Below, in pieces: positions 53,739 to 63,167 of a DNA stretch of 64,000 bases. The stretch is from Halapricum desulfuricans. GTDB taxonomy: Archaea > Halobacteriota > Halobacteria > Halobacteriales > Haloarculaceae. The notes beneath the pieces are model-generated. The model saw only the letters and a list, made by a program, of their open reading frames with translations, ran no database searches and was not told where the DNA came from. Both the position numbers and the translations under genes were made by a program. Within the stretch, counting starts at the first letter, position 1; every line of letters begins with the position of its first letter. The stretch covers positions 558,001 through 622,000 of the forward strand of contig NZ_CP064787.1 in NCBI RefSeq assembly GCF_017094505.1, in the 5' to 3' direction.

Positions 53739-54715
53739 TCGACAGCGTCGATCGCGGCCGCCAGAACGGCCTCGACGTTCTCGTCTTCGGTGACGCTCAT
53801 GTAGTGGTCGGCCTCGACGTCTCGGGAGCGATCGGCCTTGTTCGCGACCGTCAGCACGGACACGTCGTCGAACTGCTCGCGGAGCGCGTCGCGTAGTTCC
53901 AGCTGGACCTCGATAGGGTAGCCACACTCGCCGCTGGCGTCGACGAGCACGAGCACGGCGTCTGCCAGATGCTCCAGCGCGCTCACGGCCTGGGACTCGA
54001 TCTCGTTGCGCTCCTGGGGCGGGCGATCGAGCAGCCCCGGCGTATCGACGAGCTGATACCGGATGTGATCGTCCTCGACGTGACCGACGTGGATCTCCGT
54101 GGTCGTGAACGGATAGGAGTTGATCTCGTTTGAGGCGCGGGTGACGCTGTTGACGAACGAGGACTTGCCGACGTTGGGATAGCCGGCGACGACGATCGTC
54201 GGCTCGTCCGGGCGGATGTCGGGCAGGTCCCGCAGCGCCTCGCGGGCGGCCGCGATCGCCAGCAGCGAGTCCTCGACCTGCTCGACGACGTCAGCCAGCC
54301 GGGCGAAGGCCTGCTTGCGGAGCTTGCGGGCGTGATCGACGTCGCTCGCGTTGCGGAGCTTCGTGTGGTACTCCCCGCGGATGTCGGCGGCCTTCCGGGA
54401 GGCCCAGGTGACCTCCGAAAGGTGCTGGCGCAGGGCGTCGACGCCGCGCTGATCTTCGCTGCCGATGGCGGTTTCGCCGGCGAGCACGGCGTCGGCGAGA
54501 TCGCGGTAGAACGGATCCAGGTCGTCGAAGTCGGGCCACTCGGTGACGACGTTCTCGAGGTTGTCCGAGCAGATGTTCGCGGCCGTCTGGAGCATCGACG
54601 ACTGCGCCTCGAAGCCGTCCTTGGCCCGTCCGGCACGGGCCGCCCGCGAGAAGGCCTTGTCGATGAGTTCCGACGATCGCGGGGTCGTCGGGAGATTCTC
54701 GAAGGGTTGGCTCAT
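53708..54715 (-). CDS. NOG1-family GTPase
   Basis: 335 aa. An N-terminal helical domain (1-155) is followed by a G domain: G1 GYPNVGKSSFVNSV, G2 within NSYPFTT, G3 DTPGLLDRP and G4 NKAD. It is shorter than eukaryotic Nog1 but typical of archaea; the family acts in 50S subunit maturation. ATG 54715. Confidence 0.92.
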   Translation of the reverse strand: MSQPFENLPTTPRSSELIDKAFSRAARAGRAKDGFEAQSSMLQTAANICSDNLENVVTEWPDFDDLDPFYRDLADAVLAGETAIGSEDQRGVDALRQHLSEVTWASRKAADIRGEYHTKLRNASDVDHARKLRKQAFARLADVVEQVEDSLLAIAAAREALRDLPDIRPDEPTIVVAGYPNVGKSSFVNSVTRASNEINSYPFTTTEIHVGHVEDDHIRYQLVDTPGLLDRPPQERNEIESQAVSALEHLADAVLVLVDASGECGYPIEVQLELRDALREQFDDVSVLTVANKADRSRDVEADHYMSVTEDENVEAVLAAAIDAVDYEPELPFEE

Positions 54716-54795
54716 TGGGCGTCCGTAGACGGCGGGAACGGAAAAGCGACCCTATTGCGACCGTCTAGTAGTCGCCTCGCAACCCCATCCAGCGA

Positions 54796-55893
54796 TTACC
54801 GCGCCAGCGGCAGGTTGTACCCGGTCTCGCGTTCGACGACAGTCTCCCAGGTCAGTTCGCACTCACAGGAGACCTGCTCGAAGACCGACGGGTCCTGCCG
54901 GAGGTTGAAGTCCTTGATCGCCTTCTGGACGCGGTCGTCACACTCCCCGCAGTTGTGCGGACCGCGGTCCGAGCCGTGACCGACCGGATCGGAGACGACG
55001 ATGACGTCCTCGTCGGCCGTCGATTCGAGCACCTCGGCGACGCTCCAGAGCCACGGCGGCCGGTAGCCGTCCTCGAAGTAGAGCTGCTCGACCTCGGTGT
55101 ACTTCTGGACGTTCGTCGGGTTCATCGAGACGGTGTGACACCCCTCGACGCCCGCACAGCGGCGGATCGATCGCTTCATGTCCTCGATCGCTTCGGACTC
55201 GCTAAGAAACGGCGGCTTCAGCAGGAGATAGGCTTTCACGCCCGCGCTCGCGTCCTCGGCGGCGGCGTCGGCCGCGCGCACCTCGGCGGCGGCCTCCGCG
55301 AAGTCAGCGAACTCGAAGTACTTGTTCACGCAGTCGCGGCGGACCCGATCGGTCGCGGTCTCGAGACCGACAGCGACGTCGGTCTCCAGCCCTTCGTCGG
55401 TGAAGTCGGCGATCTTCTCGCGGTCGACGAAGTCCGGCAGACTCTCGACGACGATCCGCTCGCGGTCGGCGAACGCCGACGCGATGGCCCGGCGGGTCTC
55501 GGCCGGCACCTCGCGCTCGTCGAGGAAGCTCCCGGAGGTGTAAATCTTGACCTGTTCGGCGGGCTCGTCGGCGTTGTCGCGTTCGTGGTCGAGCGTCGCG
55601 TCGATCTGGGTCAGCAGGTCCTCGTGGGCGACGGTGCCGCCCTCGACCGATTCGGCGACGTAGCCACACATCGTACAGCCGCCAGCGCGGGCCCACCGAC
55701 AGCCACCGGTGTTGAGCACGATCGTCAGGCTCCGGACGATCCCGTCCGGCGTGTTGTCCTCGTCGAGCCAGACCCGGGTCGGCTCGGTCGGGTCGTAGCT
55801 CTTGTCCTTGCGACTGCGGATCTCCCGCATCACCTGATTGTGGGCGTCCATTCCCTTCCCCCGCTCGTAGACCTCGGGGCTCGGCTTGCTCAT
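54796..55893 (-). CDS. Archaeosine biosynthesis radical SAM enzyme RaSEA
   Basis: 365 aa. The radical SAM cysteines are arranged as GGCRWARAGGCTMCGY (Cys-x7-Cys-x2-Cys), the spacing of the Elp3/TIGR01210-type group. Further Cys clusters (NCGECDD, QVSCEC) lie near the C-terminus. RaSEA works with the ArcS lyase partner to form archaeosine at tRNA position 15. The partner gene is not in the window. It is upstream of NOG1 on the same strand. Confidence 0.88.
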   Translation of the reverse strand: MSKPSPEVYERGKGMDAHNQVMREIRSRKDKSYDPTEPTRVWLDEDNTPDGIVRSLTIVLNTGGCRWARAGGCTMCGYVAESVEGGTVAHEDLLTQIDATLDHERDNADEPAEQVKIYTSGSFLDEREVPAETRRAIASAFADRERIVVESLPDFVDREKIADFTDEGLETDVAVGLETATDRVRRDCVNKYFEFADFAEAAAEVRAADAAAEDASAGVKAYLLLKPPFLSESEAIEDMKRSIRRCAGVEGCHTVSMNPTNVQKYTEVEQLYFEDGYRPPWLWSVAEVLESTADEDVIVVSDPVGHGSDRGPHNCGECDDRVQKAIKDFNLRQDPSVFEQVSCECELTWETVVERETGYNLPLAR

Positions 55894-55954
55894 CGTCGTG
55901 ACGTAACCGGTGCGGTCGTAAATCCCCTGCGTTCGTCGTGACCGCTAGTGTCTG

Positions 55955-56524
55955 TCACTGTCCACGGCCGACTGCGTCGAACCGTTCGAGGACCGACTCG
56001 TCTTCGAGCAGGCGGGTCGCACGTTCGCGGAGTCGCTCGGAGCGGTCGACGAGTTCGGCGTAGCCGTCGTGGTTCTGCCGCCGTTCGTCGTTCGTCTGGG
56101 CTTCGATCACGGCCCGTTTCGATTCGACGCCGAAGTATTCGCCGAGCGTCTCGTAGGCGAGGACTCGCCGTTGCTGGTCGATCGCCGCTCGCACGTCCTC
56201 GCGCTCGACGGGCTTACAGAGGTAGTCGTCGAACGGCAGTTCCAGCACGTCGAAATCGGGATCGACCGCCGTCACCATGACGACGCGGCCATAATACCCC
56301 CGCTCGTCGAGTTCCCGGAGGACGTCGTCACCGGACATCTCGGGCATATGTCGATCCAGCAAAACGACGTCGATCGGCTCCTGTTCAAGCACGGAGAGCG
56401 CTTCCGGCCCGCTGTAGGCGGTCTCGACGTCACAGAACCCGCGCAGTCGCAACGCGTACGCGTCTGCGACTTCCCGCTCGTCGTCGACGACGAGCACCCG
56501 AAGCTGTCCGGCAGCCTCCGACAT
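55955..56524 (-). CDS. HalX-domain response regulator
   Basis: 189 aa. Receiver domain (8-120): VLVVDDEREVADAYALRL, phospho-acceptor Asp in VVLLDRHMPEMSGD and Lys in DYLCKPVERED. The C-terminal HalX domain (130-189) is a helical module known from haloarchaeal response regulators and has no HTH. ATG 56524; a TATA-like TTATATATTG at ~56560 lies upstream. No kinase is adjacent on the same strand. Confidence 0.9.
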   Translation of the reverse strand: MSEAAGQLRVLVVDDEREVADAYALRLRGFCDVETAYSGPEALSVLEQEPIDVVLLDRHMPEMSGDDVLRELDERGYYGRVVMVTAVDPDFDVLELPFDDYLCKPVEREDVRAAIDQQRRVLAYETLGEYFGVESKRAVIEAQTNDERRQNHDGYAELVDRSERLRERATRLLEDESVLERFDAVGRGQ

Positions 56525-56621
56525 GGTAACAGTGGAACTGGGGCTTCGAGTCGGACAATATATAATTGATGGGCTTTCGACAGGGCGGCGCTCTCGAACT
56601 TCGCTACCGATGTCTGCATAC

Positions 56622-56641
56622 CTAGAGCGACTGCGCTCTAG
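56622..56641. promoter_or_regulatory. 20-bp perfect palindrome, 8-4-8
   Basis: CTAGAGCG, ACTG, CGCTCTAG: a perfect inverted repeat of two 8-nt half-sites, 47 nt before the ATG of the winged-helix gene. A partial repeat of its flank (GATACCTAG) follows at 56641. It is a good operator candidate for that regulator or the divergent response regulator. Confidence 0.5.
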
Positions 56642-56687
56642 ATACCTAGCCATCGGTTCCAGTAGCGTGGGGGCGGAACCGCGATGT

Positions 56688-57044
56688 ATGGCCGCCCGAG
56701 CTGACCCCTCCAAGCCGAACCGCGCCGCTGACCGACCGCAGCCGACCGATCTGTCCGGGACGGAACTCCTGGAGCTGTTCGGCGACGAGTACACCAGAGC
56801 GGTGTTCGAAGCCGTCGCAGAGAAGCCGCGCAGTGGGCGCGAAGTGGCCGACGCGGCCGACGTTTCCCGCGCGACCGCGTATCGCCGCCTCAACGACCTC
56901 CGGGACGTCGGTCTCGTCCGGAGCGAACTCTCGCTCAGCAGAGACGGCCACCACCGGGAGCGGTTCGAAGTCACCGACACCGCGATGTCGGTCTCGGTCG
57001 GCGGCGACGGAATCCAAGCGGCCGTCCGTTCCCGACCGGAGTAG
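56688..57044 (+). CDS. Winged-helix transcription regulator
   Basis: 118 aa from ATG 56688. HTH segment SGREVADAADVSRATAYRRLNDLRDVGLV with a wing (RDGHHRERFEVT). ATG 56610 would put the palindrome inside the gene and is less likely. Small regulators of this ArsR/PhiH1-like type are often autoregulated and control adjacent signalling genes; the target is unknown. Confidence 0.8.
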   Translation: MAARADPSKPNRAADRPQPTDLSGTELLELFGDEYTRAVFEAVAEKPRSGREVADAADVSRATAYRRLNDLRDVGLVRSELSLSRDGHHRERFEVTDTAMSVSVGGDGIQAAVRSRPE

Positions 57045-57159
57045 CGCCACCGCCCGCCCGGAACGGGAGCCACTGTTTTGGGCCCGGCACACGGACCGAA
57101 CTGCAAACAGGTGTTAATATGCCCGGGAACGTTCGTTGGGGCCTTGCGCCCGGAGAGCG

Positions 57160-58758
57160 ATGAGAATCACCGCGCCGACAGTGGAGCTGGCAGCCAGCGT
57201 TACGGCGGTAGTCGCAAGTTCGGCGTTTCTCGCCACAGGCTTCCGATATCGGCGCGATCCGGCGGCCCGGCCGCTGGTCGCCGTCGCCGCCGCGTTATTC
57301 GCCGGCTCGGTCGCTCATCTCGGGCTCGTCGATCTCGAGCTCGGTCGCGTGTTGCTCGACGGTCCCGCGGACCCGGGACCGTTCTGGCAGCTCGTCGCCT
57401 TCGACCTCACGGCGCTGGTCGGCGTCTCGTGGTTCCTGTTCGCGCTTCAGTACACCGGCCGCGACGACAGCATCGCCTCGGTCGCCCGGGTTGCCGTCGC
57501 GGGCGTCCTCGTCCTCCTCGTCGGCCCGCACTTCGACCTGACGGTGTCGGGTCCGATCGTCGGGTTCTCGACCCGGGTGTCGAACGTCGTGCTTGGCCTC
57601 GCGGTCGTCCTCGCGGTCGCACTGGCGCTCATCGGTCTGTTTCTCGTCCTCGACGCCACTCTGAAACACAAGGCCTACCCCGCTTCACAGACCGCGGTTC
57701 ACGTCGCCGCACTCGGGAGCGTCCTGCTGGCCCCTTTCGTTGCGACGACGGTTCGAGAGCCGCTCGTGACGCCGCTGTCGGTCGCGGCATCGAGCCTGCT
57801 GTTTTCCGGGTTGATCGTTCGCTATCGGGTCTTCGAAACGCTGCCGGTCGTCTCGCTCGTCGGTCGTGACCGGGTCATCGAGGAGATGTCCGACGGCGTC
57901 GTCATCGTCGGAGCCGACCGCCGGGTCCGGGACCTGAATCCCGCCGCAGAGGCGCTTTTCGGCGTCGATCGGTCGATAGCACTGGGAGAGCCGCTCCCGG
58001 TCGTGATCCCCGACGCCCCGGACCTTTCGACTGCGACAGGCTCCGGAGAGACCGACGTGATCCTCGACTCGGGACGGATCGTCTCAGTCAGCGTCGAGGC
58101 GACGACCGACAGCCGAGAACGGAGTCTGGGCTGGTTGCTCGTCTGTCGAGACATTACCGAGAAGCGACAGCAAGCGCGTCGCCTGAGAGTCCTCACGCGG
58201 GTCGTCGCCGGCGCGGCGACCGAGCAGATGCGCTCAGTCACCGACGTGACCGCGGCGATCGACGCCGGGGAGTGCGAGCCGACGCGGGGCGGCGACCGCA
58301 TTCGGGAGACTACGACGACCGTCGCCGCGCTGGTCGACGACGTCCGCGACATCGAACGACGGCTGTCAGCCGGAGTACAATCGCCGCCACCTTCGGCAGA
58401 CCTCCGGGACGTCCTCGGGTCGCTGTCCGTACCCGACGACGCTACCCTCACCGTCGACTCGGCGGCGGAGCGACGCCACGTCGCCGCCGATCCGGAACTG
58501 ATCGCCGCGACGCTAGAGGTACTGCTGGTGGCGGCCGGTTCGGCGACACTTCGGATCGACGCCGACGAGTCGATCGCCGCTTCGATCGCCCCGTTCGACG
58601 CGTCGGATCCCGACTCGATCGAGGCGCTCTCGCTCCGCGTCGTTCGAGTCGCCGCCGAGAGCGCGTCGTGGGAACTCCGGACCGTCCCGGACGTGGCTCC
58701 GCCCGCGGTCCGGATCGTCATTCCCGGCGAAACGGGATCCGGAGGCGAACTCGCATGA
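57160..58758 (+). CDS. 7TM sensor with PAS and degenerate kinase domain
   Basis: 532 aa. Seven hydrophobic helices (1-220) of the histidine kinase N-terminal 7TM type are followed by a PAS domain (235-345, ending RDITEKR). The segment that should hold the phospho-acceptor reads LTRVVAGAATEQMRS and has no His, and the N and G boxes are degenerate. It is therefore probably a receptor or regulatory partner, not an active kinase. GGAG precedes ATG 57160. It overlaps the next gene (an intact kinase of the same type) by ATGA. Confidence 0.85.
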   Translation: MRITAPTVELAASVTAVVASSAFLATGFRYRRDPAARPLVAVAAALFAGSVAHLGLVDLELGRVLLDGPADPGPFWQLVAFDLTALVGVSWFLFALQYTGRDDSIASVARVAVAGVLVLLVGPHFDLTVSGPIVGFSTRVSNVVLGLAVVLAVALALIGLFLVLDATLKHKAYPASQTAVHVAALGSVLLAPFVATTVREPLVTPLSVAASSLLFSGLIVRYRVFETLPVVSLVGRDRVIEEMSDGVVIVGADRRVRDLNPAAEALFGVDRSIALGEPLPVVIPDAPDLSTATGSGETDVILDSGRIVSVSVEATTDSRERSLGWLLVCRDITEKRQQARRLRVLTRVVAGAATEQMRSVTDVTAAIDAGECEPTRGGDRIRETTTTVAALVDDVRDIERRLSAGVQSPPPSADLRDVLGSLSVPDDATLTVDSAAERRHVAADPELIAATLEVLLVAAGSATLRIDADESIAASIAPFDASDPDSIEALSLRVVRVAAESASWELRTVPDVAPPAVRIVIPGETGSGGELA

Positions 58759-60383
58759 ACGCCACCCCAATGGTCGGTCTCGACCTCGTGACTGCCGGGG
58801 TCTTCGTTCTGCTGACTGTCGTGGGAGTTCGAAACCGCAAGCGTCCGGGTGCGACAGTGGCGAGCGCGCTATGGGCACTCCTCGGGGTCGTCGCCGCAGG
58901 TATCGCTGCGTCTCGCGCGAACATCGTGACCGACCGGGTCGCGCTCGGTGTGGCCTTTCTCGGCTGGGTCCTCGCCGTTCCCCTGTGGGCCGGGTTCGTC
59001 TCCTCGTACACCCGGCGCGGGCCGGCGCTCTCCCGACGTGGGATCGCGGCCGCGACGGGATACGTCGTCGTCGTTGCCGTCACGACGCTCTACGGGACGG
59101 TTATCGGGGAGCCGGCGAGCGGCGCGGCGCGACTCGCGATGGCCGTGTTGCAGACCCTGCTGCTCGGCGTCGGGCTGTTCGGCGTCTTCCTTGTTGTCCG
59201 CTCCGGACGGGTCGACAGCGGGATCGCCGGCCGGCAGGCGCTCTCGCTGTCGATCGGTGGACTCTGCGTGACGCTGTTTCTCTTCGCCGTCAGTACGCTC
59301 GACGCGGCCGATCCCGGAGCGCTCCCGCCGTTAGTGTCCGGCGTGCTCGCGATCGGTGCGCTCGCGTTCGCTGTCGGGACGTTCGGAGCCGACCTGTTCG
59401 GCGGCGCACCCGCGACCGGTCCGCTGGCGCGCCGGGCGCTGCTCGAGCGGATGCGGGCAGCGATCCTCGTCGTCGACCGCAAACGGCGACTCGTCGACGC
59501 GAACGCGGCCGCGGAGCGGACGTTCGATATCGCGCTCGAGACCGACGCGGGCCGACCGGCCGCGGCTGTCGTGGGCGTCGACCTCGACGATCTCGAGGAC
59601 GGCCCGGTGACGATACCGACAGCACAGGGCGCTCGTGAGTTCGCAATCAGTCGTTCGGAGCTGACCGACCGCCGGGAGGAGACGGTCGGCCGCTCGTACC
59701 GCTTTCGGGACGTGACTGACCGACGAACCCGGCGGCAGCGACTGGACGTCCTCGAGCGCGTCCTGCGGCACAACCTCCGGAACGACCTCGACGCGATCCG
59801 GGGATTCGCCGAGGGCCTTTCCGACGGCGTGGCGGCCGATCCGGGCGTCGTGACCGAGCGCATCGACTCGCTCGCCGCCGAACTCGTCGAGATCGGCGAA
59901 ACAGTCGAGCGAGCCGACCGGGTCATGCGGGACGCTCTCGATCCCGAGCCCATCAACCTCGTGACGCTCGTCCGGTCGGTCGTGGACGACGTCGACCGCC
60001 GCCACGAGTTCGAGTCGGTCGTCTCGCCCGCCGACGGAACCGAGCCGATCCGGACTGATCCGGCCGTTCTCCGCGCCGCGCTCACCGAAGTCATCGAGAA
60101 CGCCGTCGAGCACAGCGACAGATCGCGCCCGGCAGTGCGCGTCGAGGTCGACCGAACCGACGAGACCGCGACCGTCACCGTCCGTGACGACGGACCGGGG
60201 ATCCCGGAGCGGGAACGAGCGGTCCTGCTCGAGGGTGCCGAAGAGCCGCTCCGACACGGCTCGGGAGTCGGACTCTGGTTCGTCTCGTGGGCTGTGACAC
60301 GTCTCGGCGGCGACCTCGACCTGCACGCGCCGGACGACGGCGGGAGCGAGGTCGTCGTCACGATCCCGGATCGCCGCGCGTGA
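58755..60383 (+). CDS. 7TM sensor histidine kinase (intact)
   Basis: 542 aa. Seven N-terminal helices (1-215), a short PAS-like region (225-330), then H-box LERVLRHNLRNDLDAI with His, N-box VIENAVEHSD, G1 DDGPGIP and a GSGVGLWFVSW G2. All catalytic motifs are present, unlike the upstream partner. Co-translated with it, so the two could form a heteromeric receptor. Confidence 0.92.
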   Translation: MNATPMVGLDLVTAGVFVLLTVVGVRNRKRPGATVASALWALLGVVAAGIAASRANIVTDRVALGVAFLGWVLAVPLWAGFVSSYTRRGPALSRRGIAAATGYVVVVAVTTLYGTVIGEPASGAARLAMAVLQTLLLGVGLFGVFLVVRSGRVDSGIAGRQALSLSIGGLCVTLFLFAVSTLDAADPGALPPLVSGVLAIGALAFAVGTFGADLFGGAPATGPLARRALLERMRAAILVVDRKRRLVDANAAAERTFDIALETDAGRPAAAVVGVDLDDLEDGPVTIPTAQGAREFAISRSELTDRREETVGRSYRFRDVTDRRTRRQRLDVLERVLRHNLRNDLDAIRGFAEGLSDGVAADPGVVTERIDSLAAELVEIGETVERADRVMRDALDPEPINLVTLVRSVVDDVDRRHEFESVVSPADGTEPIRTDPAVLRAALTEVIENAVEHSDRSRPAVRVEVDRTDETATVTVRDDGPGIPERERAVLLEGAEEPLRHGSGVGLWFVSWAVTRLGGDLDLHAPDDGGSEVVVTIPDRRA

Positions 60384-60413
60384 CCCGGCGACAGACGCCG
60401 ATCCGACGGGTGG

Positions 60414-61922
60414 TCACGACGAGCGGTCGTCGAAGAACGTCTCTAGAAGCGTTCGTTGACCGGCACGGAGGTGATACAGCAGCGTGGAGCCGGTGATGTC
60501 AAGCGACGACGCGACCTCTTCGGCCGTGCTTCCTCGCGGAGATTCGAAGTAATCGGCGAGATACGCGGTCCGGAGAACCGTCTCCTGTCGGTCGGTGAGA
60601 CGGTCCGACAGGCCGTCGCGGAACTCCCGAGCGGTCGTGACCGATCGCTCCCGTTCGCGCTTCGCGAGGACGTCTGCCTCGTGGTCACGGGCGAGCGACC
60701 GAACCGTCCGGCGGACGTCGCTCCCGGGTGGCAATTCGATCACGAGGCGGCCGCCCGAGCGGTCGTACGTCGCTTCCCGAACGGTGGCGCCGAGCGACGT
60801 GACCGAACGCAGAGGCGTTGAACCCACGAGTTCGATCTCGACGGTCTCGGACGTTACCCGTGCGTGGCCGACGGCGGGGATGTCCGACGCGGCCGCTTCG
60901 ACGGCTTCGGGTCGGGCGTCTGCCGCGGTCACGTAACAGAGGACGGCGTCGCTCTCGTGGGCGACCAGTCCCCGAAGCGTCACCGCCGTCTCGAGTTCGG
61001 TGGCGACGATCGAAAGCGGCGTCTCGGCGTCGACGCCGAGGGTCACTTCCGTGACGGTATCTGAGAGGAGGAGTTCGCGGTTTCTCGCCGCCGTGACGGC
61101 GAACCCGGCGATTTCGCCGAGCGTCTCGAAGCTCCGGCGTTCGCGCTCGGAGAAGGCGTCCGTCCGGTCGGTGTAGACGCCGGCGACGCCGTAGACGGTC
61201 GATCCGTACGCCAGCGGGACCGCCAGCACCGACTGGACGCCGTCGCCGAACGCCGCCAGCCGAACGGTTTCGGGGACGTCCGGGTCGTCTGCGATCGGTT
61301 GGGCCAACCTGGCACGGCCGGTTTCGACGGCGCGCTCCTCGGGCGTCGCGTCCGGGCCGTCGAGCGCCCCCCGGACGGCGGAGAACGCGTCTCCGGTCTC
61401 GCCCGCGACGGCCCGGACGGTCAGCCCGTCCCCGTCGAGACCGCGTGCGCCGATCCAGGCGAACGTCCAGCGGTCTCGTTCGCCCAGTTCCCGGACGATC
61501 GTCTCTTCGATCTCGTCCCGTGACGAGGAACCGACCAGCGCCGCCAGGACCGCCGACTGCGCCTCGTCGATGACCGCTGCCCGTTCCCGTTCCGCCCGGA
61601 AGCGCTCGGCAGTCCGCGCTGCACGCCGCCGTTCGGAGACGTCTCGCAGGTACACTGTCGCTCCCCGGTCCGCGGGTGTCACTGACACGGCGAGCCACCG
61701 GTCGATTGTCGGATAGTACTCCTCGAACGTGGTCTCGGTGGTCTCGCCGTCGAGGGCAGCGAGCAGCGAATCGTCGACCGATCGCGGTAGTGCCTCCTCG
61801 ATGGGGTCGCCTGACGGATCGCCGCCGATCAACTCCCCGGCAGCGTCGTTGACCTCGGTGACGGTGCCGTCGCTCGACACCGTGAGGACGCCGATCGGCG
61901 CTGCCTGCAGTCGGTCGTCCAT
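60414..61922 (-). CDS. Bat-type regulator (PAS-GAF-HTH_10)
   Basis: 502 aa: PAS (1-105), GAF (125-275), a bacterio-opsin activator middle domain (285-430) and C-terminal HTH_10 (LTDRQETVLRTAYLADYF, STAEEVASSLDITGSTLLYHLRAGQ). No receiver, so it senses directly through PAS/GAF. ATG 61922, 19 bp after the upstream kinase stop: same operon. Confidence 0.9.
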   Translation of the reverse strand: MDDRLQAAPIGVLTVSSDGTVTEVNDAAGELIGGDPSGDPIEEALPRSVDDSLLAALDGETTETTFEEYYPTIDRWLAVSVTPADRGATVYLRDVSERRRAARTAERFRAERERAAVIDEAQSAVLAALVGSSSRDEIEETIVRELGERDRWTFAWIGARGLDGDGLTVRAVAGETGDAFSAVRGALDGPDATPEERAVETGRARLAQPIADDPDVPETVRLAAFGDGVQSVLAVPLAYGSTVYGVAGVYTDRTDAFSERERRSFETLGEIAGFAVTAARNRELLLSDTVTEVTLGVDAETPLSIVATELETAVTLRGLVAHESDAVLCYVTAADARPEAVEAAASDIPAVGHARVTSETVEIELVGSTPLRSVTSLGATVREATYDRSGGRLVIELPPGSDVRRTVRSLARDHEADVLAKRERERSVTTAREFRDGLSDRLTDRQETVLRTAYLADYFESPRGSTAEEVASSLDITGSTLLYHLRAGQRTLLETFFDDRSS

Positions 61923-61941
61923 GCGTTGTCCTCCGCGGCGG

Positions 61942-62961
61942 TCACGCTTCGGTCTGACGGTCGAACCGGACCTCGAACCGGACGCCGCCGCTCTCGGCGT
62001 CGGTGAGCGAAAGCTCCCAGCCGTGTGCCTCGACGATCCGCTCGACGATCGCAAGCCCCAGCCCGGTTCCGCGCTCGTCGGTCGTGTATCCGGCCTCGAG
62101 GGCGGCGTCGCGCTCGCTCTCGGGAATTCCGGGCCCGTCGTCGCTGACGTAGAACCCGTCCGAAAGGGGGCCGACCCGGATCTCGACACCGTCGTCAGCC
62201 CCCGCCTGACCGCTCGTCGAGTCGTGTGCAACGCCGTTCGCCTGACCGTTCGAGAGCGCGTCCGTCGAACCGTGTTCGACACTGTTTCGAAAGAGGTTCT
62301 CGAACAGCCGGCGGACGCGATCCGGATCGGCCCGAGTAACAGGTAACGGCTCCTCGACGTGCAGGGTCGCCCGGTCGGTCTCGACCGACTGCCACGCGTC
62401 CCCGACGAGGTCATCGACCGAGACGCCGTTTGAGGTGTCGATCGCGTCCTCTCCACTGGCGAGCGTGAGCACGTCGCGGACGATGTGTTCCATCCGGTCG
62501 TGCGCCGCCGCGACGGCCTCGAAGTGCTGTTCGTCCCCGGTCTCGGCCGCGGCCCGGAGGTGTGCCTTGGCGACGTCGAGGGGGTTTCGGAGGTCGTGAC
62601 TGACGACGCTGGCCACGTGATCGAGTTCGATCGCCTCGGTCGCCGGCGTCGATTCGATCGGGGACAGGACGAGGAATCCGCATTCGTCGTCGCCCGGGAC
62701 GTTGCGCGCGACGTACGCCGCGTCCCCTTCGAGGGACCACTCGATCGGCTCGCCGTCGAGCACGCTGTCTCGAACGTCACGCCGTGATTCGACCAGAAAC
62801 CTGTCGAGAACGTCCGAGACCGTTTCGGGCGCGAATCCGTCGAACGTCGCCTCGAAGGCGTCGTTGACCGCCGTCACGACTGCCGTGTCGTCCGCGATAG
62901 TGTAGGCGACGATCGGGTCCGGATGGGCGCCGATCGGTATCGCCGGGGTACTGTGTGACAT
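61942..62961 (-). CDS. PAS sensor histidine kinase
   Basis: 339 aa: one PAS domain (15-110), then VASVVSHDLRNPLDVAKAHL (His near 130), N-box LFENLFRNSVEHGS, G1 DDGPGIPESERD and G2 GTGLGLAIVERI. No membrane segment, so cytoplasmic. First gene of the operon with the Bat regulator, which it might modulate. Confidence 0.93.
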   Translation of the reverse strand: MSHSTPAIPIGAHPDPIVAYTIADDTAVVTAVNDAFEATFDGFAPETVSDVLDRFLVESRRDVRDSVLDGEPIEWSLEGDAAYVARNVPGDDECGFLVLSPIESTPATEAIELDHVASVVSHDLRNPLDVAKAHLRAAAETGDEQHFEAVAAAHDRMEHIVRDVLTLASGEDAIDTSNGVSVDDLVGDAWQSVETDRATLHVEEPLPVTRADPDRVRRLFENLFRNSVEHGSTDALSNGQANGVAHDSTSGQAGADDGVEIRVGPLSDGFYVSDDGPGIPESERDAALEAGYTTDERGTGLGLAIVERIVEAHGWELSLTDAESGGVRFEVRFDRQTEA

Positions 62962-63167
62962 CGGTGTGTAGATTCGGTCGTCGGCTGGCGAACGGTGCGG
63001 GTCGCACTGTCGGGCGCGGTCTCGCGGGGAGAGTCGTGTCTGACAATTTGTGCCGCACCCGGATTGAGTGTTGTGGCCCGTTGCAGGGAGCGAAACGCGA
63101 CTGGGACATTGAAGTCGGTCCCGTGTGATCGTTCGACCGAAGCCGTCCTGAACTGGCTTCGGATGTC

